From: JAFIEN01 sp051859505
Lineage (GTDB): Bacteria; Pseudomonadota; Alphaproteobacteria; Rhodobacterales; Rhodobacteraceae
DNA length: 5,872 nucleotides
Direction of reading: 5' to 3'
Assembly (NCBI GenBank): GCA_051859505.1
Contig: JBHYFN010000086.1
Location: forward strand, 1 to 5,872
Shown here: positions 1 to 5,157 of the stretch, piece by piece
How positions within the stretch are numbered: the first letter of the stretch is position 1
Layout: every line of letters begins with the position of its first letter
Notes under the pieces: model-generated
The model's input: only the letters and a program-made list of their open reading frames with translations
Told to the model about the DNA's origin: nothing
The model's database searches: none
Made by a program: the position numbers and the translations under genes

Positions 1-5
1 GAGTA

Positions 6-11
6 GGAGGG
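6..11 (+). promoter_or_regulatory. Ribosome binding site of mnhG/phaG
   Basis: GGAGGG lies 6 nt before the ATG at 18, a strong Shine-Dalgarno match at normal spacing that supports this start. The TAG at 4-6 overlaps its first base and could be the stop codon of the preceding antiporter gene (mnhF/phaF, the usual upstream neighbour). Only six bases of that possible gene are in view, so this cannot be confirmed. Confidence 0.75.
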
Positions 12-17
12 CAGAGG

Positions 18-434
18 ATGGCACTCTGGCAAGAGGCACTGATTTCGGTCTTTCTGGTGGTGGCGGGCGTCTTCGGCCTTGTCGGATCCTTCGGGCTGAT
101 CAAACTGCCCGAACCGATGATGCGGCTGCATGCCCCGACCAAGGCCACGACGCTGGGGGTGGGCGGGGTGCTGATCGCCTCGATGCTTTATGCGCTGTTC
201 GCGCTGGGGCAGCTGTCGTTTCACGAACTGCTGATCACGCTGTTTCTGTTCCTGACCGCGCCGATCACGGCCCATTTCATCGCCAAGGCGCATCTGCACC
301 GCCACCGCGAGGAATACACGCTGCCGGCGACCGGCACAGGCCAGGTCTGGGCCGGGGAGGCGCCGCCCGATGGCTCGGTCGCGCCCAAGGGCGAGCCTGT
401 GACCGAGCCGACAAGCACCAGCGCGCTGAGGTAG
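18..434 (+). CDS. mnhG: Monovalent cation/H+ antiporter subunit G (MnhG/PhaG family)
   Basis: Small integral membrane subunit of the Mrp/Mnh/Pha multisubunit antiporter, which exchanges Na+ or K+ for protons across the inner membrane and supports pH and salt homeostasis. Seen: 138 residues with three hydrophobic segments (about 7-28, 43-64 and 69-90). After the first comes the family signature, with FGLIKLP at 25-31 and RLHAPTKATTLG at 36-47, followed by a Gly-rich turn into the second helix. From about residue 91 there is a His/Arg-rich junction and then a Pro, Gly, Glu and Thr-rich tail of about 40 residues that is probably cytoplasmic and disordered; many family members are shorter. The ATG is supported by a good ribosome binding site. 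In known operons G is the last gene, consistent with the hairpins just downstream and the convergent gene beyond. The family is clear, but whether the ion is Na+ (Mnh) or K+ (Pha) cannot be read from this subunit. Confidence 0.93.
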   Translation: MALWQEALISVFLVVAGVFGLVGSFGLIKLPEPMMRLHAPTKATTLGVGGVLIASMLYALFALGQLSFHELLITLFLFLTAPITAHFIAKAHLHRHREEYTLPATGTGQVWAGEAPPDGSVAPKGEPVTEPTSTSALR

Positions 435-438
435 GGCG

Positions 439-462
439 GCGCGAATTTGGCAAAATTCGCGC
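439..462. repeat. 24-bp near-perfect palindrome (hairpin 1)
   Basis: The left arm GCGCGAATTT (439-448) is exactly complementary to the right arm AAATTCGCGC (453-462), around a GGCA loop. It can form a 10-bp stem. As DNA it is a palindrome centred between 450 and 451 with one mismatched pair (449/452). It starts 4 nt after the mnhG stop codon. Its 14-base core (444-457) matches the core of the next palindrome at 13 of 14 bases. Confidence 0.9.
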
Positions 463-492
463 GCGCAAGAAATTTGGCCAAATTTCTTGCGC
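463..492. repeat. Perfect 30-bp palindrome (hairpin 2)
   Basis: GCGCAAGAAATTTGG (463-477) is followed directly by its exact reverse complement (478-492), so all 15 pairs match. In RNA the central bases would open into a small loop, leaving a stem of about 13 bp. It abuts hairpin 1 with no spacer, and its centre is 27 bp from that of hairpin 1. The AT-rich core stands out against the GC-rich surroundings. It ends 9 nt before the stop codon of the convergent rnj gene. Confidence 0.93.
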
Positions 493-501
493 CCCCCGGC
501 C

Positions 502-2169
502 TCAGGCGAGGCGCGAGACGACGACCGTGACCTCGGGTTTGCGCCCGATCTCGTTCTGCGCGCTCTGCCGCACGATCCGCTTGAGCTCCTTGTCGAGCCG
601 GTCCTCGTCGCGCAGCGTCTTCGGCTCGGCCCGGCCGATGAACTGGCCCAGATCCGCCTCGAGCACCTCGACCAGCGCGGCGCGTGAGCGCCCCGTCTCG
701 GGCAGGCCCATCGTCTCGCACCAGGGATCGCCCAGGGGATCGTCATTCTCGTCGATGATCACCGTGACCAGAACATGCCCGTTCAGCGCCATGCGGATCC
801 GGTCGCGCACCACCCCGTCCATCGCCCCGATGATGACCGACCCGTCAAGATAGCGCCGGCCGGCGTCAACATACTCGGCCACCTTCGGCGCATTGCCCGA
901 AAGGTCCACCATCATCCCGTCGGTCGCCACGATCCCGGCCAGGCCCTTGGCCTTGGCCAGTTTCACATGTTCGCGCAGGTGCCGGTGTTCGCCATGCATC
1001 GGGATCAGGACCTGCGGCCGCACCACCTCGTGCATGAGTTCAAGGTCGGGGCGGTTCGCATGGCCCGAGACGTGGTAAGACCCATCCCGATCCTCGACCA
1101 CGTCGACCCCCAGTTCCGAGAGCATGTTCATGATCCGGATCACGCCCCGCTCGTTCCCGGGGATGGTCTTGGAGGAGAACAGGAAGGTATCCCCCTCCTG
1201 CAGCTTCAGCCCCAGGTAGGAGCCCTGCGCCAGCTGCGCGCTGGCCGCGCGGCGTTCGCCCTGGCTGCCGGTGACCAGCAGCAGCAGGTTCTGCCGGGGC
1301 AGCAGAGCGGCATCCTCGGGCGTGATCGTGCGGGGAAAGCCGGTCAGAAGGCCGGTCTCGGTCGCGGTATCGACCATCCGCTTCATCGCGCGGCCCAAGA
1401 GGCAGACGCTGCGCCCGGCCTTTTCGGCGGCCAGCGCGATGGTCTTGAGCCGTGCGACATTCGAGGCGAATGTCGTGGCCACGACCATCCCCGTCGCCTC
1501 TTTCAGAAGCGCCTCGATCGCGGGGCCGAGCGTCGATTCCGACCGGCCCGGATGGGGCGAAAAGACATTCGTGGAATCGCAGACCAGCGCCTTCACGCCG
1601 GGGCGGGCGACCTCTTCCCAGAGCGCGCGGTCGAAGGCCTCGCCCACCACCGGATCGAGGTCGATCTTGAAATCGCCCGAATGGATCACCCGCCCGGCGG
1701 CCGTGTCGATGACAAGGCCCGCGCTTTCCGGGATCGAATGGCTGACCGGCAGGAAGCCCACCACGAAGGGCCCCGCCGTCACCGTCTCGGGCCAGGCGCC
1801 CACGATGCTCAGCGCCGAGGGCGGCGCGCCATGTTCATCCAGCTTCATCCGCGCGATGGCGCCGGTGAACTTGCGCGCAAAGATCGGCGCGCGAAGCCTG
1901 TCCCAGAAATGGCCGATGGCGCCGACATGGTCTTCATGCGCATGGGTGATGAAGATCGCGTCGATCAGGTGCTTGCGCTCTTCCAGCCAGGTGATGTCGG
2001 GCAGGATCAGATCCACCCCCGGCGTCGTGTCCATATCCGGAAAGCTCACGCCCAGATCGACGACGATCAGCCGCTCCTCGCCCGGTTTGCCATAGCCATA
2101 GACATAGGCGTTCATCCCGATTTCGCCCGCCCCCCCGAGGGGCAGGTAGATCAACCGTTCACTTCGCAT
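502..2169 (-). CDS. rnj: Ribonuclease J (metallo-beta-lactamase/beta-CASP nuclease)
   Basis: Cytoplasmic zinc-dependent 5'-to-3' exoribonuclease and endoribonuclease. In alphaproteobacteria the family is known for 23S rRNA 5'-end maturation and a role in mRNA turnover. Seen: 555 residues, the normal family length. The metallo-beta-lactamase domain has the metal motif HAHEDH at 76-81, His144 in PVSHSIPES and Asp166 in HSGDFKID. The inserted beta-CASP domain runs from about 205 to 365, with ATTFASNVAR at 231-240 and VTGSQGE at 299-305. The nuclease core resumes with SGHANRPD (His370) and PMHGEH (His392). A C-terminal domain of about 100 residues ends with a basic stretch and short beta strands. 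All metal ligands I can place are present, so it should be active. The start ATG directly abuts the coaX stop codon, with AAAGGA upstream inside coaX, which points to translational coupling. It is the last gene of the nuo-birA-coaX-rnj block and runs toward the palindromes at 439-492. Confidence 0.97.
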   Translation of the reverse strand: MRSERLIYLPLGGAGEIGMNAYVYGYGKPGEERLIVVDLGVSFPDMDTTPGVDLILPDITWLEERKHLIDAIFITHAHEDHVGAIGHFWDRLRAPIFARKFTGAIARMKLDEHGAPPSALSIVGAWPETVTAGPFVVGFLPVSHSIPESAGLVIDTAAGRVIHSGDFKIDLDPVVGEAFDRALWEEVARPGVKALVCDSTNVFSPHPGRSESTLGPAIEALLKEATGMVVATTFASNVARLKTIALAAEKAGRSVCLLGRAMKRMVDTATETGLLTGFPRTITPEDAALLPRQNLLLLVTGSQGERRAASAQLAQGSYLGLKLQEGDTFLFSSKTIPGNERGVIRIMNMLSELGVDVVEDRDGSYHVSGHANRPDLELMHEVVRPQVLIPMHGEHRHLREHVKLAKAKGLAGIVATDGMMVDLSGNAPKVAEYVDAGRRYLDGSVIIGAMDGVVRDRIRMALNGHVLVTVIIDENDDPLGDPWCETMGLPETGRSRAALVEVLEADLGQFIGRAEPKTLRDEDRLDKELKRIVRQSAQNEIGRKPEVTVVVSRLA

Positions 2170-2940
2170 TCACTGTCCTTTGTTGAAGTCGTTGATGACG
2201 GTCAGGCCGTGCATCGTCAGATCATCCTCGATTTCGTCAAATAGCACGTCACCTTGCGCGAACAACGACGCAAGGCCCCCCGTGCCGATGATGCGCATGT
2301 CCCGGCCGCGCTCGCCCTTGATCCTGTCGCAGATCTCTCGCACGAGGCCGACATAGCCCCAGAAGATCCCCGATTGCATGCAGGCCACCGTATTGGTGCC
2401 CACCACCCGCTGCGGCCGGCTGACATCGACATGCGGCAGCGCCGCCGCCGACATGTGCAGCGCCTGAAGCGAGGTGTTGACGCCCGGCGCGATGATGCCG
2501 CCGACATAGGCGCCGTCCTCTTCCACCACGTCAAAGGTGGTGGCGGTGCCGAAATCCACCACGATCAGATCGCCGCCGTGCCGGTCATGCGCGCCGGCCG
2601 TGTTCACCAGCCGGTCGGGGCCCACCTGCGTGCCCTCGTCGACGCGCGGGGGCACCGGCAAGAGGCAATCGGGCTTGCCCACCACAAGCGGGCGGCAGTT
2701 GAAATAGCGATCCGCCAGGACGCGCAGGTTGAACACCACGCGCGGCACGGTCGACGAGATGATCACCTCGTCGATCGTCACCTCGAGCTTGCGATGCGCC
2801 ATGAGCGAGGACAGCCAGACGAAATACTGATCCGCCGTCCTCTGCCACTCGGTCGAGGTGCGCCAGGTGGCAAGGAACTCTGTCCCGTCCCAGACGGAAA
2901 AGACGGTGTTGGTATTGCCGCAGTCGATGGCGAGAAGCAC
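2170..2940 (-). CDS. coaX: Type III pantothenate kinase
   Basis: Phosphorylates pantothenate with ATP to 4'-phosphopantothenate, the first step of coenzyme A synthesis. As known for the type III family, it needs a monovalent cation and is not feedback-inhibited by CoA as the type I enzyme is. Seen: 256 residues, the usual length, with an ASKHA kinase fold. The N-terminal phosphate motif is DCGNTNTVF at 6-14. GPDR at 107-110 carries the presumed catalytic Asp109. The second phosphate loop is DFGTATTFD at 129-137. GGIIAPGVNTS at 147-157 and GTNTV at 181-185 match pantothenate-site and dimer-interface regions, and IIGTGGLA at 217-224 is the adenosine motif. The start is GTG at 2940, placed 7 nt after AAAGGG, and the DxGNT motif follows at the expected distance from the N-terminus. 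It lies 12 nt downstream of birA and directly abuts rnj. No key residue seems missing. Confidence 0.96.
   Translation of the reverse strand: MLLAIDCGNTNTVFSVWDGTEFLATWRTSTEWQRTADQYFVWLSSLMAHRKLEVTIDEVIISSTVPRVVFNLRVLADRYFNCRPLVVGKPDCLLPVPPRVDEGTQVGPDRLVNTAGAHDRHGGDLIVVDFGTATTFDVVEEDGAYVGGIIAPGVNTSLQALHMSAAALPHVDVSRPQRVVGTNTVACMQSGIFWGYVGLVREICDRIKGERGRDMRIIGTGGLASLFAQGDVLFDEIEDDLTMHGLTVINDFNKGQ
2176..2181 (-). promoter_or_regulatory. Ribosome binding site of rnj inside coaX
   Basis: AAAGGA on the minus strand lies 6 nt before the rnj ATG and is formed by the Lys-Gly codons near the end of coaX. The coaX TGA and the rnj ATG are adjacent (TGAATG), with no spacer. Ribosomes finishing coaX end exactly at the rnj start, so coupled translation is likely. 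Confidence 0.8.
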
Positions 2941-2947
2941 TGCCCTG

Positions 2948-2953
2948 CCCTTT
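2948..2953 (-). promoter_or_regulatory. Ribosome binding site supporting the GTG start of coaX
   Basis: AAAGGG on the minus strand overlaps the first base of the birA stop codon (2955-2953) and sits 7 nt before the GTG at 2940-2938. The spacing decides for this GTG. No in-frame ATG precedes the conserved N-terminal motif. Confidence 0.7.
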
Positions 2954-3720
2954 CAGAAATAGACATCCGCTGCCGGGATCGTCCTTGGCCCCAGCGCGGT
3001 GATCAGGATCAGGTTGCCATCCTGATCGACCGTGTCGAAAACGCCCGTCACCTCTTCGCGCGCGGTGCGGGCGGTGATCGTCTCGCCCAGCTTCGCGGCA
3101 TGGCGCAGCCAGTCTTCGCGGATCCGGGGAAAGCCGAAGGTTTCAAGCTTCGCCTCCTGCGTGGCATAGGCCGAGGCGAGGGTGGTCAGGAACTCTTCGG
3201 GCCGGACGGCCTCGCCGCCTTCGCCGGCCAGGCTGACGGGGCGGAAATCCGCGCCGGTGATCCCCTCGGGCACATGCGAAAGGTTGACGCCGATCCCCAC
3301 CGCCAGCCAATCGACCACGCGGCCGCTGGCGCTGCTTTCCAGCAGGATCCCCGCCACCTTGCCACCATTCAGAAGCACGTCATTGGGCCATTTCAGCGCG
3401 AGCTTGCCCCGGTCGGGCAGGTAAAGGGCGAGGCTTTCGAACAGAGCCACCCCGGCGAGGAAGGACCGCTTCGCCGCCTCGGCGGGCGAGGCCCAGGGCT
3501 TGTAGACAAGCGTCGCGGCCAGGTTTCCGGCGGGCTGCTTCCAGACCCGGCCGCGGCGCCCCCGCGCCTCGGTCTGGCGGCGGGCCAGGATCCAGGTCGG
3601 CCCGTCAAGATCGGGCGCGCGGCGCGCAGCCTCGGCCATGGTGCTGTCCACCTCGTCGAGGATCACCCGATGATAGCCATCGGGCCAGAGGCCGGGAAGG
3701 CCCCGCCCCTCAGTTGACAA
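2953..3720 (-). CDS. birA: Biotin--[acetyl-CoA-carboxylase] ligase, catalytic domain only
   Basis: Activates biotin with ATP to biotinyl-AMP and transfers it to the acceptor lysine of biotin carboxyl carrier proteins such as those of acetyl-CoA and propionyl-CoA carboxylase, in the cytoplasm. Seen: 255 residues. The ligase domain begins almost at the N-terminus with DEVDSTM at 22-28. The nucleotide/biotin loop RGRRGRVW is at 53-60, KWPNDV at 110-115, KVAGILLE at 121-128 and GIGVNL at 142-147. A small SH3-like C-terminal domain follows from about 209. There is no N-terminal winged helix, so unlike E. coli BirA it should not repress biotin genes. In many alphaproteobacteria that job belongs to BioR (known, not seen here). 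The start is TTG at 3720, overlapping the end of nuoN by 11 nt: it is the only ATG/GTG/TTG codon between the upstream in-frame stop and Val19, and it keeps the WPDGY segment at 12-16. No Shine-Dalgarno precedes it, so coupling to nuoN is inferred. Confidence 0.94.
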   Translation of the reverse strand: MSTEGRGLPGLWPDGYHRVILDEVDSTMAEAARRAPDLDGPTWILARRQTEARGRRGRVWKQPAGNLAATLVYKPWASPAEAAKRSFLAGVALFESLALYLPDRGKLALKWPNDVLLNGGKVAGILLESSASGRVVDWLAVGIGVNLSHVPEGITGADFRPVSLAGEGGEAVRPEEFLTTLASAYATQEAKLETFGFPRIREDWLRHAAKLGETITARTAREEVTGVFDTVDQDGNLILITALGPRTIPAADVYF

Positions 3721-5143
3721 GCGTTGCTGCCGCTGCTGCGGCCATCGGCTCGATGCCGAAGAGGTTGATCACACCCACCACCATGATCGCCGCCGTTGCC
3801 ATGAGCATCCCCCATGCCACCGGCGACATGGAGCCGTCAAGCGCCTCGCGATCTTCGCCGAAATACATGAAATAGACCATGCGCAGGTAATAGAAGGCCC
3901 CGATGACCGAGGCGATCACCCCCGCAACCGCCAGCCAGGCAAGCCCGCCCTCATAGGCGGCGCGCAGAACGTAGAACTTGCCGAAGAAGCCCACCATCGG
4001 CGGCACGCCCGCAAGGCTGAACAGAAGAACCAGCATCGCCAAGGCCTTGAGCGGCTCGCGCCGGGCGAACATGTTGAGCGACCGGATATCGGTGACGGGC
4101 TTGCCGTCCTTCTCCATCGACAGGATGAAGGCGAAGGTGCCGACGCTCATCGTGACATAGATCGCCATGTAGATCAGCATCGCCTGCACGCCGAAGGCGG
4201 TGCCCGCGGCCAGCCCCATCAGCGCAAATCCCATATGCGCGATCGAGGAATAGGCCATCAGCCGCTTGATATCGGTCTGCCCGATCGCGGCGATGGCGCC
4301 GACGAACATCGACAGGACCGAGAGGAAGGCGATGATCTGCTGCCAGTCGCCGACCACGCCGCCAAAGGCATCGTGCACCACGCGCGCAAAAAGCGCCATC
4401 GCCGCCATCTTGGGCGCGGTGGCCAGAAAGGCGGTCACGGCCGAGGGCGCGCCTTCATAGACATCGGGCGTCCACATGTGGAAGGGCGCGGCCGAGACCT
4501 TGAAGGCGAACCCCGTCATCAGGAAGACCAGCCCGAACAGAAGCCCCAGCGACACGCCGTCCTGGCTTGCCTCGAGGATGCCCGAGAACAGCGTCGTGCC
4601 GGTATAGCCATAGGTCAGCGAGGCGCCATAAAGCAGCATCCCCGAGGACAGCGCGCCGAGGATGAAGTATTTCAGCCCCGCCTCGGTCGAGCGCACGCTG
4701 TCGCGGCGCAGCGAGACGATGACGTAAAGCGCCAGCGACTGCACCTCGAGGCCCATGTAAAGCACCATGAGATCCCCGGCCGAGACCATGACCATCATCC
4801 CCACCGTCGCAAGCGCGACAAGGATCGGATATTCGAAGCGCAGGATCCCGCGCCGGGCCATGTAATCCTGGCTCATCAGGAGGACGGCCGCGCCCGAGAC
4901 AAGGATCACCACCTTGGCGAAGCGGGCGAAGCCGTCATCGACGAAGGAACCGCCAAAGGCTGTCTGGGTGCCGCTCGAGGTGCCGATCAGGAAGGCAAGG
5001 AGCAGCATCGCCCCGGCCGTTGCCGAAGTGATCAGCGGGGCCACACGGTCCTTGCCGGTATAGACCCCCGCAAGCAGCACGATCATCGCATAAAGCGACA
5101 GGACGATCTCGGGCAGGATGATCTGAAGATCGGCGGCGTTCAT
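3710..5143 (-). CDS. nuoN: NADH-quinone oxidoreductase subunit N
   Basis: One of the three antiporter-like, proton-translocating subunits of the membrane arm of respiratory complex I (ND2 homologue), in the inner membrane. Seen: 477 residues, close to the usual 480-490, almost wholly hydrophobic and consistent with about 14 transmembrane helices. Charged residues expected in the proton path are visible: Glu133 in MGLEVQSLALY, Lys158 in AGLKYF, Lys215 in FAFKVSAAPFH, Lys245 in APKMAAMA, Lys293 in QTDIKRLMAYSS and Lys389 in GFFGKFYVL. HMWTPDVYEGAP at 222-233 is a strong family signature. The C-terminus has six alanines in a row (468-473) from a GCN-rich stretch. The ATG follows a strong AAGGAG at 8 nt, which overlaps the nuoM stop. 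Its 3' end overlaps the birA start by 11 nt. Residue matches are from recalled family knowledge, not an alignment. Confidence 0.98.
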   Translation of the reverse strand: MNAADLQIILPEIVLSLYAMIVLLAGVYTGKDRVAPLITSATAGAMLLLAFLIGTSSGTQTAFGGSFVDDGFARFAKVVILVSGAAVLLMSQDYMARRGILRFEYPILVALATVGMMVMVSAGDLMVLYMGLEVQSLALYVIVSLRRDSVRSTEAGLKYFILGALSSGMLLYGASLTYGYTGTTLFSGILEASQDGVSLGLLFGLVFLMTGFAFKVSAAPFHMWTPDVYEGAPSAVTAFLATAPKMAAMALFARVVHDAFGGVVGDWQQIIAFLSVLSMFVGAIAAIGQTDIKRLMAYSSIAHMGFALMGLAAGTAFGVQAMLIYMAIYVTMSVGTFAFILSMEKDGKPVTDIRSLNMFARREPLKALAMLVLLFSLAGVPPMVGFFGKFYVLRAAYEGGLAWLAVAGVIASVIGAFYYLRMVYFMYFGEDREALDGSMSPVAWGMLMATAAIMVVGVINLFGIEPMAAAAAATLVN

Positions 5144-5151
5144 GCGCGGCG

Positions 5152-5157
5152 CTCCTT
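5152..5157 (-). promoter_or_regulatory. Ribosome binding site of nuoN
   Basis: AAGGAG on the minus strand lies 8 nt before the nuoN ATG (5143-5141). Its first two bases are the last two of the nuoM TAA stop (5158-5156). It is the strongest such site in the minus-strand block and fixes the nuoN start. Confidence 0.85.

Larger units (their letters stand above)
439..492. terminator. Probable bidirectional transcription end between mnhG and rnj
   Basis: Two adjacent stem-loops fill most of the 67-nt gap between two convergent genes, the classic place for a shared terminator. Neither strand has a T-run after the distal stem: the + strand continues with C-rich sequence from 493, and the minus strand reads CGCCC beyond 439. 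It is therefore not a textbook intrinsic terminator. The hairpins may stop polymerase weakly, assist Rho, or protect mRNA 3' ends from exonucleases. The function is inferred; only the inverted repeats are seen directly. Confidence 0.55.

Noticed and set aside
221..721. 166-codon minus-strand frame running through mnhG, the palindromes and the end of rnj
   Set aside because: It crosses the hairpin region and opposes mnhG, and the translation is Arg/Ala/Gly-rich without motifs. It is a shadow frame.
1271..2095. 274-codon + strand frame rich in Ser, Arg and Pro
   Set aside because: It is a second shadow frame over rnj, with composition typical of an out-of-frame reading and no support from a ribosome site or motif.
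775..2244. 489-codon open frame on the + strand, antisense to rnj and the end of coaX
   Set aside because: It lies wholly opposite genes with clear family motifs. Its product is rich in Arg, His, Asp, Gly and Pro with no recognisable domain, as expected from the complement of GC-biased codons.
2254..3717. 487-codon open frame on the + strand, antisense to coaX and birA
   Set aside because: Same reason: a long frame by codon bias in GC-rich DNA opposite two well-supported genes, with low-complexity composition and no family motif.
3721..3745. GCN/CTG-like short repeat near the end of nuoN
   Set aside because: It is simply the codons of the six-alanine run at the NuoN C-terminus (the + strand shows CTGC-type repeats), too short to count as a functional repeat.
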